A stretch of DNA of 64,000 nucleotides. It comes from Notoacmeibacter marinus (GTDB lineage Bacteria > Pseudomonadota > Alphaproteobacteria > Rhizobiales > Rhizobiaceae). The stretch spans positions 1,240,001-1,304,000 of the forward strand of contig NZ_NBYO01000001.1 in assembly GCF_002238045.1 (NCBI RefSeq), written 5' to 3'. A model generated the notes under the pieces. The model was not told the origin of the DNA, ran no database searches, and was given only the letters and a program-made list of their open reading frames with translations. This document shows, piece by piece, positions 9,940 through 19,150 of this stretch (position 1 is its first letter; every line of letters starts with the position of its first letter). The position numbers and the translations under genes are program-made.

Positions 9940-11112
9940 ATGCTCCGACGATCCACCATCGATCAAAACTCCCGCTTCGGCCAATATGGCGTACGCCTGG
10001 CCGTCGTCATCTATGTTCTCGTCCTTGCTGCCGTCTCGTGGTTCTACCCCCGCGCTCAATGGGACATGGTGGCCTATACGGCGGTCGCCATCGAGGGCGA
10101 GGCCTCATCTGCCAGCCAATTGCACGCGGCGAGCTGGGCGGCGGTCCAGGCCCGCGTCAGTGAGGGTGAGTTCATCGAACTGACGGCCGACCGGCCCTAT
10201 CGTGTCGCCCAATATGCGGATGCGGATGCGTTTGCGTCGGTTCTGCCGTTCTACCGAATCAAGCTGCTTTACGTCGAACTGGCGTCGCTTCTGTCGGATT
10301 TCATGCAGCCGGTCGACGCGCTGCGGCTGATCAGCACGGTGTCCGTTCTAGCGGTCGGGCTGGTCTGTCTTCTATGGGTCTGGCCGTCGGCGCGCGGGGC
10401 GGACGGTTTCATCATCGTGCCTCTGCTGGCTCTGTGCGATCTCGGTTATCTCGGGCAGTATGTGACGCCGGATCTCTTCTCGGCGGCGTTTCTGCTTGGC
10501 GGGGCTCTTCTTTGGATGCGCGGTGCAGGCTGGATCGCGGTTGTGCCGCTCCTTCTCGCTATTCTGGCGCGGCCCGACCATTTGGTCTTCGCCGGGCTGC
10601 TGATGCTGGCGGCTGCCGGGCTGCGCACGGCATGGAGGCCACTGGTGGCTCTGCTCGGCCTTGCTGTCCCTTCCTATTTCGCCATTTCTCATTTTGCCGA
10701 TCATCCCGGCTGGTGGGTCCATTTCTGGTTTTCCAATGTGGAGATGGTGGCAAGCGTCGAAGGGTTCGAGCCGGCCTTTTCACCGGCGATCTATATGGGA
10801 GCCCTTATCAAGGGAGCGGTCCGCAGCCTGGTGACGGAGAGCTGGTGGGCGGTGCTGAGCCTGCAATTGCTGGCGCTCGCTTTCATCGCGCCGAGCTGTC
10901 GAACGATGGATCGGCGCGTTCTGACACTCATCGTCGCAGCGATCGGGGCGATACCGGCAAAATTCCTCATCGCACCGATGTATGAGACGCGGTTCTATAC
11001 GCCCTATCTGCTCATTGCCGGTCTCTGCCTTATCGAGCCGACGCGCAAGGCGTTCCGTGCGCGCCGGTCGGGCGGTGCGTCCGACGGGTTGCCAGAGAAT
11101 GTTCGGTTATAA
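9940..11112 (+). CDS. polytopic membrane protein, possible GT-C type glycosyltransferase
   Basis: The 390-residue protein has about nine hydrophobic helices spread over its length and a short basic C-terminal tail. The first helix (about residues 20-36) is followed by WFYPRAQWDMVAYTA, and a second conserved-looking acidic site occurs in QYVTPDLFSAAFLL. An aromatic segment with Asp after helix 1 is a feature of GT-C lipid-linked sugar transferases, but I see no signature that settles it. The ATG at 9940 lacks a clear ribosome-binding site. Its neighbours are a tRNA gene and, convergently, nadE. Confidence 0.55.
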   Translation: MLRRSTIDQNSRFGQYGVRLAVVIYVLVLAAVSWFYPRAQWDMVAYTAVAIEGEASSASQLHAASWAAVQARVSEGEFIELTADRPYRVAQYADADAFASVLPFYRIKLLYVELASLLSDFMQPVDALRLISTVSVLAVGLVCLLWVWPSARGADGFIIVPLLALCDLGYLGQYVTPDLFSAAFLLGGALLWMRGAGWIAVVPLLLAILARPDHLVFAGLLMLAAAGLRTAWRPLVALLGLAVPSYFAISHFADHPGWWVHFWFSNVEMVASVEGFEPAFSPAIYMGALIKGAVRSLVTESWWAVLSLQLLALAFIAPSCRTMDRRVLTLIVAAIGAIPAKFLIAPMYETRFYTPYLLIAGLCLIEPTRKAFRARRSGGASDGLPENVRL

Positions 11113-11353
11113 ATGGCAGGCTGGCGTCAGGCCTGAAGCTGCTGCGACAGCCGTCTGCGGCATGCCGGACCTGGGCCGCGCATGTAATGCTGCTCGGGAT
11201 GGTACGAGATCGAACGGGAAACAGTCCAGCGACGCAGGCCGACGGCAAGGCGATTTAGACTGGTTCTGAGCGTGGACATCGTGAATGACCCATTGAGAGC
11301 GGATCGATTTAAAATACCGGAAAATTCTAAATAACTTGTATAGGGGCGGCTTG

Positions 11354-13432
11354 TCAGTTTGGCACATCATCGCCCTGCGGCACATTGGCGCGCAGTTCCT
11401 CGAGCCAGACATCGGCGACGGCGTCGGATGGCGCGCGCCAGTCGCCGCGCGGGCTGAGCGCACCGCCGGACGAGACCTTCGGCCCGTTCGGCATGGCCGA
11501 GCGCTTGAACTGGCTGAACTGGAAGAAACGCCGCAGAAAATTCTCCAGCCATTTGCGGATGGTCTGCAGATCGTAGGCGTTCTTCTGCGCTTCGGGAAAC
11601 CCCGCCGGCCAGACGCCATGATCGAGATCACGCCAGGCGTGCCAGGCGAGGAACGCCACCTTGGACGGGCGCTGGCCGAAGCGCATGATGTGGTGCAGGA
11701 AGAAATCGTTCAGTTCGTATGGCCCGATGATCTCTTCGGTGCTTTGAATCGCGCCATCTTCGCCCGCCGGCACCAGTTCGGGCGAGATCTCGGTGGCAAG
11801 GATCGCTTCCAGCACGGCGTCGGTCTGCCGGTCGAACTGGTCGGTGCGGGTCGCCCAACGGATCAGATACTGGATCAGCGTCTTCGGCACACCGGCATTG
11901 ACGGAGTAATGGCTCATCTGGTCGCCGACGCCATAGGTACACCAGCCGAGCGCCAGTTCCGACAGATCGCCCGTGCCGACAACGAAGCCGCCATGATGGC
12001 CGGCGAGCCGGAACAGGTAATCGGTGCGCAAGCCCGCCTGTACGTTCTCGAAGGTCACGTCATAGGTCGGCTCGCCATCGGCGAAGGGATGGCCGATATC
12101 GTCCAGCATCAGGCGGGCGGCCGGCTTGATGTCGATCTCTTCGGCGGTGATGCCGAGCGCATCCATCAGCTTCCAGGCATTGGATTTCGTATGGTCGCTC
12201 GTGCCGAAGCCCGGCAGGGTGTATCCGCGAATGGTGATGCGCGGCAGGCCGAGCCGGTCGCAGGCCTTCGCCGCGACAATCAGCGCATGAGTGGAATCAA
12301 GCCCGCCGGAGATGCCGATGATGAGCGATTTGGCGCCGGTTGCCTGAATGCGCCGCATCAGCGCATCGACCTGGATGTTGAAGGCTTCGAAACAATCCTC
12401 ATCCAGCCTGTGCTGGCGGTTCGGGACGAAGGGAAAGCGCCGGATCGGGCGGATCAGCCCGAGATCGCCTGCCGCCATCTCGTGGTGGAAGGCAATCGTG
12501 CGGAACCGGTCTTCCGGCCGGCCGGCGGCTTCCGCCGCATCGTTGAAGGTCTGCAGGCGAATGCGGTCGCCAACGATCCGCTCGCAATCGATATCGGCGA
12601 TGCAGAGATCCGGCTCCAGGGTGAAACGTTCCGACTCGGCCAGAAGATCGCCGAGTTCGTAGATCATGCCCTGGCCGTCCCAGGCGACATCGGTCGTACT
12701 CTCTCCATGGCCGGCGGCGGAGTAGATATAGGCGGAGGCCGTGCGCGACGATTGCGAGCGCGCCAGCATGTGGCGTTCGTCGGACTTGCCGATGGTGATG
12801 TTGGAGGCCGACAGGTTGGCGATGACGGTGGCGCCGGCCAACGCGCCCTCGGATGAAGGCGGAATCGCGGCCCAGTAATCCTCGCAGATTTCGACGAAAA
12901 GCTTGAAGTTCGGGAGGTTCTCGGCGGCGAAAATGAGATCGACACCGAATGGCGCCTGCATGCCTGCCACGTCGATGGTGAGGCCGCGAATATTGCGACC
13001 GTGAGCGAACCAGCGCTTTTCATAGAATTCGCGATAGTTCGGCAGATAGCTTTTCGGCACGACGCCAAGGAGGCGGCCATGGGCGATGACGAGGGCGCAA
13101 TTATAGAGGCGGCTATTGTGCCGCAGCGGTGCGCCGATAGTGAGAATCGGCGTCAATCCGGCGCTTGCTTCCACGATATCGGCCACCGCGCTTTCGACCG
13201 CGTCGAGCAGGGCAGCCTGCATGTGCAGATCGTCCAGCGCGTAGGAAGAGAGGCACAGTTCCGGATAGACCAACAGGTCGAGCGCAGCCTCATGGGCGCG
13301 GCGCGCCTCTGCGAGGATCGCATCGCGGTTGAAGGCGATATCGGCCGTCCGCACTCTTGGCGTGCTGGCGCCGGCCCGCACAAAACCATGCCGGTGCAGC
13401 GAAAGGAAATCGTCGGTCGCGGCGTCGGCCAT
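11354..13432 (-). CDS. nadE: glutamine-dependent NAD+ synthetase
   Basis: The 692-residue enzyme joins a nitrilase-type glutaminase domain (about 1-310) to an ATP pyrophosphatase NAD synthetase domain. The glutaminase triad is visible as Glu in YPELCLSSY, Lys in VVPKSYLPNY and Cys in EICEDYW. The P-loop reads GISGGLDST. Together they amidate deamido-NAD using ammonia channelled from glutamine. The 240 bases between this gene and the convergent membrane-protein gene hold nothing I recognise. The 200 bases upstream are a divergent promoter region shared with a chemoreceptor. Confidence 0.95.
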   Translation of the reverse strand: MADAATDDFLSLHRHGFVRAGASTPRVRTADIAFNRDAILAEARRAHEAALDLLVYPELCLSSYALDDLHMQAALLDAVESAVADIVEASAGLTPILTIGAPLRHNSRLYNCALVIAHGRLLGVVPKSYLPNYREFYEKRWFAHGRNIRGLTIDVAGMQAPFGVDLIFAAENLPNFKLFVEICEDYWAAIPPSSEGALAGATVIANLSASNITIGKSDERHMLARSQSSRTASAYIYSAAGHGESTTDVAWDGQGMIYELGDLLAESERFTLEPDLCIADIDCERIVGDRIRLQTFNDAAEAAGRPEDRFRTIAFHHEMAAGDLGLIRPIRRFPFVPNRQHRLDEDCFEAFNIQVDALMRRIQATGAKSLIIGISGGLDSTHALIVAAKACDRLGLPRITIRGYTLPGFGTSDHTKSNAWKLMDALGITAEEIDIKPAARLMLDDIGHPFADGEPTYDVTFENVQAGLRTDYLFRLAGHHGGFVVGTGDLSELALGWCTYGVGDQMSHYSVNAGVPKTLIQYLIRWATRTDQFDRQTDAVLEAILATEISPELVPAGEDGAIQSTEEIIGPYELNDFFLHHIMRFGQRPSKVAFLAWHAWRDLDHGVWPAGFPEAQKNAYDLQTIRKWLENFLRRFFQFSQFKRSAMPNGPKVSSGGALSPRGDWRAPSDAVADVWLEELRANVPQGDDVPN

Positions 13433-13581
13433 GCACGGTTCTCCATAATTTGGCTTCGCTCAATAAAGGCGGGCGGACCGCCTGTCCAATCCACCGAACC
13501 CGTCCTCAGGCGACCTGATCGATCCCGCCTTCTGCGATGGAGGCGAACTGAATGAGACCGCCGTTAGGAATTAGTTCGCTG

Positions 13582-13599
13582 TTAAGCATGTCGGCTTAA
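13582..13599. promoter_or_regulatory. inverted repeat upstream of the soluble PAS chemoreceptor
   Basis: TTAAGC and GCTTAA flank six bases, 34-51 bases before the receptor start codon. The perfect six-base arms and promoter-proximal position suggest an operator or leader hairpin. No binding factor can be named. Confidence 0.35.
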
Positions 13600-13632
13600 A
13601 GTTGCGGCAGTTTTCTCAAGGGGTCTTGTCCG

Positions 13633-15063
13633 ATGGCCAAACGTTTCTTCCGATCACGCGAAAATGAAAGCGGATCGAAACCGGATCATCTTGCGCTTGC
13701 CGCGCTCCAACGGATGGCCGTGCCGACTTTCGTTCTCGATGCGGACGGTCGGGTGGTGCTCTGGAATCAGGCCTGCGAGAAACTGACCGGAATCGCGGCG
13801 GGCGACGTGGTCGGTACGACGGAGCACTGGAAGGGCTTCTACAAGGAAGAACGGCCCTGCCTTGCCGATCTCGCCTTCGGCAGAAACCCCGAACTCGTCG
13901 CCAATCTCTACGCGGCGCAGTCGCGGCAGATGAGCGGTCCGGACCTGCGCGCCGAAAACTGGTGCGATCTGCCCACGGGCGGGCGGCATTACCTTCTGAT
14001 CGAAGCCTGTCCGATCATGGATGAAAGCGGGGCCATCGTCGCGGTGGTGGAAACCCTTCAGGACGGGACCGAACAGGAAAACAAGCGCCTCGAACAGGAC
14101 GAAGCACGGCAGGCCCAGACAGCTATCGTCACCGAGATCGGCGAAGCCCTGCGCGGCCTTGCGGATGGCGATCTGGCTGCTGAACTGACGACGCCGTTCC
14201 CATCGCAATACGAACCGTTGCGCGAAAACTTCAATTACGCGGTTTCGCATCTTCGTCAGACGATCAGTTCCGTCATCGAAAACACCACTCAGATCGATGA
14301 AAGCTGCACCGACCTGCTTTCCGCCTCCGCCAATCTGTCAGAGCGGACGGGGCAGCAAGCGGCCAATCTGCAGCAGACCGTCGCTTCGCTAACGCAGATC
14401 GGTGAGGGTTTGCAGGCAACGTCGGAAGGCGCGGCCAAGGCCAATCACGCCATAGACGAAACGATGGCCCAGGCGCGTAATTCAGCGGAGATCGTGCAGG
14501 ACACCATAGCGGCGATGAAGGCGATCGACGATTTCTCCTCGCAGATCAATCAGGTCGTCGCTGTCATCGAAGAGCTTGCGTTTCAGACCAATCTCCTGGC
14601 GCTGAATGCCGGCGTCGAAGCGGCGCGGGCAGGGGATGCCGGACGCGGTTTTGCGGTGGTGGCGCAGGAGGTGCGCGAACTGGCACAACGCTCCGCCAAG
14701 GAATCCAACGGTATCAAGACGCTGCTGGAGACGTCCAAATCTCAGGTTCGCAAAGGTGTCGAGCTGGTCGACCGGACCGGCGAATCCCTTCAGGCCATCG
14801 TCGAGAAGGCCGGCGTCGTCGATCAGATCGTCGCTTCGCTTGCCAGCGCGACCGTGGAGCATTCGCGCACGGTGACCGACATTCAGACGTCCGCGAAGGA
14901 TCTGGATCAGCTGACGATGCAGAACGCGCAGATGGCCGAGGAAGGCAAGGACGCCAACCAGAAGCTCGTCGATCAGGCGCGCAGGCTGGCCGCGATGCTT
15001 CACCGGTTCGAGGTCGAGACCGTCAGCGGTTCCACCGCCACCGGCGTGGCACGGGCGGCGTAG
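13633..15063 (+). CDS. soluble methyl-accepting chemotaxis protein with N-terminal PAS domain
   Basis: The 476-residue receptor has no membrane segment. A PAS domain covers about residues 22-145 ([24 protein letters not shown] begins it). It is followed by a HAMP-like helical stretch ([19 protein letters not shown]) and an MCP signalling domain whose hairpin tip reads [20 protein letters not shown]. It should sense a cytoplasmic cue and couple to CheW/CheA encoded 40 kb away. The C-terminus ends ATGVARAA, with no CheR-binding pentapeptide. Its stop converges with fliQ. Confidence 0.92.
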   Translation: MAKRFFRSRENESGSKPDHLALAALQRMAVPTFVLDADGRVVLWNQACEKLTGIAAGDVVGTTEHWKGFYKEERPCLADLAFGRNPELVANLYAAQSRQMSGPDLRAENWCDLPTGGRHYLLIEACPIMDESGAIVAVVETLQDGTEQENKRLEQDEARQAQTAIVTEIGEALRGLADGDLAAELTTPFPSQYEPLRENFNYAVSHLRQTISSVIENTTQIDESCTDLLSASANLSERTGQQAANLQQTVASLTQIGEGLQATSEGAAKANHAIDETMAQARNSAEIVQDTIAAMKAIDDFSSQINQVVAVIEELAFQTNLLALNAGVEAARAGDAGRGFAVVAQEVRELAQRSAKESNGIKTLLETSKSQVRKGVELVDRTGESLQAIVEKAGVVDQIVASLASATVEHSRTVTDIQTSAKDLDQLTMQNAQMAEEGKDANQKLVDQARRLAAMLHRFEVETVSGSTATGVARAA

Positions 15064-15084
15064 CCTACTCTTTTGCGGGAGGCA

Positions 15085-15104
15085 GGCATCTTTTGCCAGA
15101 TGCC
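15085..15104. terminator. hairpin between convergent chemoreceptor and fliQ
   Basis: The stem GGCATCT / AGATGCC with a six-base loop sits in the 63-base gap between two convergent stops. No T run lies next to it, so termination is only probable. Confidence 0.45.
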
Positions 15105-15126
15105 CGACGGGCTTGTGGCCTATTGC

Positions 15127-15396
15127 TCAGAGGAAGCCGTTCTCGACCTTGTCGTAAACCTGTTCGGAAAAGGTGACGAGGCTGGCGCCGATAAAGCCTG
15201 AAAACAGGACGAGCGAAAAGAGCGCCACGAGAATTTTCGGAACGAAGGTCAGGGTGACTTCCTGAATCTGGGTCAACGCCTGGAAGAGAGCGATGGCGAG
15301 CCCAGCGAACATGGCCGGCACGACGGCGGGGGCCGACAGGCTGATAACCGTCCACAGCGCCAGTTGCGACAGATCGAGCGCGTCGGTCGCGTTCAT
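15127..15396 (-). CDS. fliQ: flagellar export gate protein FliQ
   Basis: The 89-residue protein has two transmembrane helices and matches FliQ length. The sequence contains ALWTVISLSAPAVVPAMFAG, FQALTQIQEVTLTFVPKILV and a short C-terminus. FliQ forms the FliP5Q4R1 core of the flagellar type III export gate. Its start overlaps the flgD stop. In sinorhizobia flhA and fliR follow fliQ; here the operon ends and meets a convergent receptor gene. Confidence 0.92.
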   Translation of the reverse strand: MNATDALDLSQLALWTVISLSAPAVVPAMFAGLAIALFQALTQIQEVTLTFVPKILVALFSLVLFSGFIGASLVTFSEQVYDKVENGFL

Positions 15397-15791
15397 CAGG
15401 AAATGACCGTTCCGGTGCTGACGGCAATCTCCTTGCCATCCGCCAGAATGGCCACCGGGCCGGACGCATCGATCCGAACCTGGGAGACGGTACCGCCCAC
15501 CCCTTCGCTATTGGTTATCGTGCGGCCGATCAGCGAGCCGGCCTCGGAGAGCGACGACATGGCCAGCATCTGATCGAGCTTCGCATTCATCTGCACGCCC
15601 TGCTCGACATTGGAGAAATTGGCGAGCTGAGCCACATAATCCATGGAATCGGCCGGATTGGTCGGGTCCTGGTTTTTCATCTGGGTGACGAGGAGCTTCA
15701 GGAACATGTCGTAATCGACGGTGTTCTGCGCTGCGGCGGTCTTCTTCGGCGCGCTCGTGGTGCTGCCTTGCGTGGCGGAAACCGGGTCCAT
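15396..15791 (-). CDS. flgD: flagellar hook assembly scaffold FlgD (short form)
   Basis: The 131-residue protein carries the conserved FlgD N-terminal half: DMFLKLLVTQMKNQDPTNPADSMDYVAQLANFSNVEQ. A short C-terminal part ends VSTGTVIS. FlgD caps the growing hook and is then discarded. Enterobacterial FlgD is about 230 residues; the short form without the tudor/Fn3-like hook domains is usual in rhizobia. It starts two bases after the flbT stop. Confidence 0.93.
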   Translation of the reverse strand: MDPVSATQGSTTSAPKKTAAAQNTVDYDMFLKLLVTQMKNQDPTNPADSMDYVAQLANFSNVEQGVQMNAKLDQMLAMSSLSEAGSLIGRTITNSEGVGGTVSQVRIDASGPVAILADGKEIAVSTGTVIS

Positions 15792-15793
15792 GA

Positions 15794-16246
15794 TCAGCCC
15801 ACCGCCCGCTGCAGGGGAGGAACCGGATCTTTCGTAAGCTCGGCCTTGATGCGTGACATCGGATCGAGGATCGCCGTTTCGATCGGAAAGAGCTGGCGGA
15901 TGCCCCGCATCGCTTCGAAGTAGCGTTTCTCATGAACCTGCTGATCGATGACCTTCAGGTCGGAAACAACCTTCTCGTTCTCGAATGCAGAAAGGAGGGA
16001 GGGCAGCAATTGCCGGTACACCGTCATCGACGCATCGATATCGCTCGGCGTCATCAGCATGAGCTGGACCACGAAATAGAGTTGTTTGAGCGGTGTGGTC
16101 GCATCCTCCGCCTGGAGAATGTGGTTCTCTAGAAGGAAGTCGACATCGTTCAGAATTTCCATCGACGTTTTACGGTCGAAGCGGATGATCGCGCCGTTGA
16201 TGTAGATCTTTTCGTTCGCCTTGAGCGAAATCTTGAATCCATTCAT
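15794..16246 (-). CDS. flbT: flagellin post-transcriptional regulator FlbT
   Basis: The 150-residue protein matches FlbT, opening with FKISLKANEKIYINGAVIR-like sequence (here GAIIRFDRKTSMEILND) and containing LLENHILQAEDATTPLKQLYF. In Caulobacter FlbT binds the 5' leader of flagellin mRNA and promotes its decay; in Brucella and other rhizobia it acts positively. Its ATG overlaps the flaF stop as ATGA. A conserved leader upstream of the flagellin genes in this window is a candidate target. Confidence 0.95.
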   Translation of the reverse strand: MNGFKISLKANEKIYINGAIIRFDRKTSMEILNDVDFLLENHILQAEDATTPLKQLYFVVQLMLMTPSDIDASMTVYRQLLPSLLSAFENEKVVSDLKVIDQQVHEKRYFEAMRGIRQLFPIETAILDPMSRIKAELTKDPVPPLQRAVG

Positions 16247-16590
16247 TTCAGACCATCCCGAATTATTCCCGTGATTTCGATCACGCCGGTGAAATTGTCG
16301 CTTCGGCCCTGGCGGATCGCATCGAGCGTTTTCAATACCCAGATGCCGATCGAGATCAGGTTGGCGCGCAGCTGCTCCGGCAACACATTCTCGTTGTCGG
16401 CAAGATCCTCCATCAGCGTCATCCAGAGGCGACTGCTGAAATGGATGGCGCGAATGGCCTCGATGGAGTTCGCGCCTTTTTCCTTGGCCTGGGCGAGAAG
16501 GTCGATGGACTGCGTCATCAGTTCCCGCTCGCGACCCCGTGCGTCGCTGAGGGATTCTTCCTGCTGGTCGATGTAGTTCGCCATATACAT
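16243..16590 (-). CDS. flaF: flagellar biosynthesis regulator FlaF
   Basis: The 115-residue helical protein matches FlaF (LDAIRQGRSDNFTGVIEITGIIRDGL at the C-terminus, in family positions, and LWMTLMEDLADNENVLP before it). In Caulobacter FlaF acts opposite to FlbT and links flagellin synthesis to secretion. The ATG at 16590 is preceded by GAGGGA at ten bases. It is paired with flbT through an ATGA overlap and follows flgL. Confidence 0.94.
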   Translation of the reverse strand: MYMANYIDQQEESLSDARGRERELMTQSIDLLAQAKEKGANSIEAIRAIHFSSRLWMTLMEDLADNENVLPEQLRANLISIGIWVLKTLDAIRQGRSDNFTGVIEITGIIRDGLK

Positions 16591-16627
16591 TGGCTTAGTT
16601 TCCCTCTGTCGTGGACGGCCCCATTGC

Positions 16628-17653
16628 TCAGATGTATTTGAGCAGCGACAGGTTCTGCACCCGCCCCGTCAGCGTGTAAGACGTCTCCAATTGCTGGATC
16701 AGATTTTTCAGCCTGGTCGCCGCTTCGTATGGGTCGACGGCGACCATCTCATCGGCGAATTCCTTCATCAGCGACGATTGCTGCGACAGCCGGTCCTGCG
16801 CATTCTTCAGGCGTTCTTCCATCCGCCCGATCTCGCCCTGAAGGAGCGTGGTCTCAGCGGTGGCGTTGGCCGCGGTCCGGTGAACGAAGCCGCGGATCGC
16901 ATCGCCCACGCCCTCGTCAACGTTCAAGTTCAGGAAGGTGGCGCCGAGCCCTGCTGCCGCAAAGGCGAGGCGGAAAGCGTTTTCGTTCGTCCCGACGCTC
17001 GTCGGGGTGATCTCGGTCGGTAGAATGCGCGACTGGATGCCTTCATTCGTCGCTCGCGACAGACCGCTCCAGCCAGCACCGGTGAAAAGCGGCAATGCAT
17101 CGTTCTGAAGAAAGTTCGTCATGTCGGCCGCGCTGACCGTCGAGACGGACGGATCGGTGGTTCCGAAGCCGAACCTGGCGGTGAAGGCGGCTTCGACATC
17201 GGCAGCCAACTGGCTCGTTTCGTAGTCCGGAATGGGCGTGACATCGGTGTTGATGCCGGCGAAGACATGAACGCCTTGCTGGGACGTGTTGGCCAGCGAG
17301 GTAAGCTGGGTCAGATAGTCCTTCATATTGCCGGAACTTACGGCGCCTATTCCCTCGATATGGGCTGCGGCGGACAGAGCCTGCGTGGTGCTGGCGAAAC
17401 TGCCGAGCGCCGCCTGGGACGCGCTGAGCCGGCCAACGGTCAGCGAATTGGCCGTGGAGATGCTGTCCAGCCGCTCCGACTGCCGCATCAGATAGCGATA
17501 ACGGTGCACGGTCGCGCCGAGCTTCTCGGCGGCGTCGGCGGCCTTGCCGGTAACGGCCTCAACATTCGCCTTTTCGATCTTCGCCTGCGTATTGATCAGC
17601 GTGGTTCGAAGCGAATTGGCCAGGGAGTATGTCGATGCGCCGGAGACTCTCAT
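16628..17653 (-). CDS. flgL: hook-filament junction protein FlgL
   Basis: The 341-residue protein has flagellin-like coiled-coil ends. The N-terminus MRVSGASTYSLANSL and the C-terminus EAATRLKNLIQQLETSYTLT pack together as in HAP3. It forms the second junction ring between hook and filament. It begins three bases after flgK, and the two probably share a transcript. Confidence 0.92.
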   Translation of the reverse strand: MRVSGASTYSLANSLRTTLINTQAKIEKANVEAVTGKAADAAEKLGATVHRYRYLMRQSERLDSISTANSLTVGRLSASQAALGSFASTTQALSAAAHIEGIGAVSSGNMKDYLTQLTSLANTSQQGVHVFAGINTDVTPIPDYETSQLAADVEAAFTARFGFGTTDPSVSTVSAADMTNFLQNDALPLFTGAGWSGLSRATNEGIQSRILPTEITPTSVGTNENAFRLAFAAAGLGATFLNLNVDEGVGDAIRGFVHRTAANATAETTLLQGEIGRMEERLKNAQDRLSQQSSLMKEFADEMVAVDPYEAATRLKNLIQQLETSYTLTGRVQNLSLLKYI

Positions 17654-17656
17654 CGC

Positions 17657-19102
17657 TTATCCCGTCGCCTGAAAGAGCTGGGCCAGCATCTCGTCGACCA
17701 CCGAGACGATGCGCGAGGAGGCTTCATAAGAGTTCTGCAAATCGACAAGAAGAGCGATTTCCTCGTCGAGATTCACATTGACCGTATTGGAAAACCGTTC
17801 GGTCAGGCTCGTGGTCAATGCGCTGGCGCGAAGGGCGGTGTCGGCAGCCGCAACGCGGGCGGTCTCCATGTTCGACTCGGTGGAAAGGGCGAAGTCCATC
17901 AGGCTTCGTGTCGGACCGCCGGCGGCAGCGGCGTCGAAGGCGAAGGGCGTATCGAAGGCGGACACTACGGCTTCCAGCCGATCCGAGTAGGAGGCGTAAC
18001 CATTGGTGTTGGCCAAATAGCTTGCGCCGTTGGCGCCGCCATCGCGCAGCGCTGCCGCCGAGCCACCCTGGCTGGACAGAAAAGCAGGATTGACTGAGAG
18101 CGACAACGCCATGGACGGCACATGCGATGCGATGGCCGAAATGTCGGGGCCGCCGTTCCATGTGAAGAGCCCGGCCATATCCGGCAGTGCGGCGGATGGG
18201 TCGCTTTCACCGAATGTCACGATCAGGCCGCGCGCCATCTCGTCCAGTTCGCGCAGCGCGGTGGGAATGGTCTGCTGGCTCATATTGAGCAGAGCCGAAA
18301 GACGTCCATTCGCTGCCGCGCTCTCACCATCGGCGGGAACGCGCATCGCAATTCCATCGATATAAACGGCATTGCGGGAGGAATCGGCCGAATCGATCAC
18401 GGCGGTGACATCGCGCGGGACCTTGTCGAAAAGGGTCACGCCATTGCCGGTCAGCAGCATCATGTCGCCGTTTTCGCGGTCGATCTGCGAAACCGGTACG
18501 ATGGCGGACATTTCGTTGAGGATGCGGCTGCGCTGGTCCAGCGCGTCGGACACGTCCTGTCCAATGGTCTGTCCGCTGACGATCGTCTTGTTGACGTTGG
18601 CGAAATCGGAGAGCAATTGCTGCAGCTTCGCTGCTTCGTCGCCAATCTCCGAGCCAACTACATGGGCGAAGCCGTGCAGCGATTTCGCATTGCTGCGGAT
18701 TGTCGTGGAGAGCTGCTCGGCCTTGCCGACGACCGATTCGGCCAGAGCGGTATCCGCCGGCGAGGCGGCATAGAGCTCCATGCTCGATTGCAACCCCTTC
18801 ATAAGACCCGATGTCGTGCCTTCGGCATTGCCGAGCAGGCGCGACAGCTGCTCCATCTTTTCGGCTGTCAGTTCGGCGCCGGACGAACTGGTCATCGATT
18901 CGCGACGCATCAGCTCCATCTGCGGCGCGGCTGCGCGCTGCGTGGCGTAGGCATTGTTGGAGTTGGCGACGTTGTTGACCGCGATGCGCCGCACATAGTT
19001 CGGATCGTCAGCATGGGTGATGTTCGATGCGACGGTACTCACGCGCCGTGACACATCGAAGATCGAAGCATGTGCGTTCATCAATGCGGCGGTGAGAGAC
19101 AT
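17657..19102 (-). CDS. flgK: hook-associated protein FlgK
   Basis: The 481-residue HAP1 shows the conserved N-terminal rod/hook motif (LMNAHASIFDVSRRVSTVASNI followed by HADDPNYVRR). The C-terminus reads NVNLDEEIALLVDLQNSYEAS, then a helix ending LAQLFQATG. It forms the first junction ring on the hook. The order flgE, flgK, flgL, flaF, flbT, flgD, fliQ matches other rhizobial flagellar islands. Confidence 0.95.
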   Translation of the reverse strand: MSLTAALMNAHASIFDVSRRVSTVASNITHADDPNYVRRIAVNNVANSNNAYATQRAAAPQMELMRRESMTSSSGAELTAEKMEQLSRLLGNAEGTTSGLMKGLQSSMELYAASPADTALAESVVGKAEQLSTTIRSNAKSLHGFAHVVGSEIGDEAAKLQQLLSDFANVNKTIVSGQTIGQDVSDALDQRSRILNEMSAIVPVSQIDRENGDMMLLTGNGVTLFDKVPRDVTAVIDSADSSRNAVYIDGIAMRVPADGESAAANGRLSALLNMSQQTIPTALRELDEMARGLIVTFGESDPSAALPDMAGLFTWNGGPDISAIASHVPSMALSLSVNPAFLSSQGGSAAALRDGGANGASYLANTNGYASYSDRLEAVVSAFDTPFAFDAAAAGGPTRSLMDFALSTESNMETARVAAADTALRASALTTSLTERFSNTVNVNLDEEIALLVDLQNSYEASSRIVSVVDEMLAQLFQATG

Positions 19103-19150
19103 TCTACGCTCCGGTCAGCACCGGGAGGCCCGTCATGGGCTCCTTCGATG

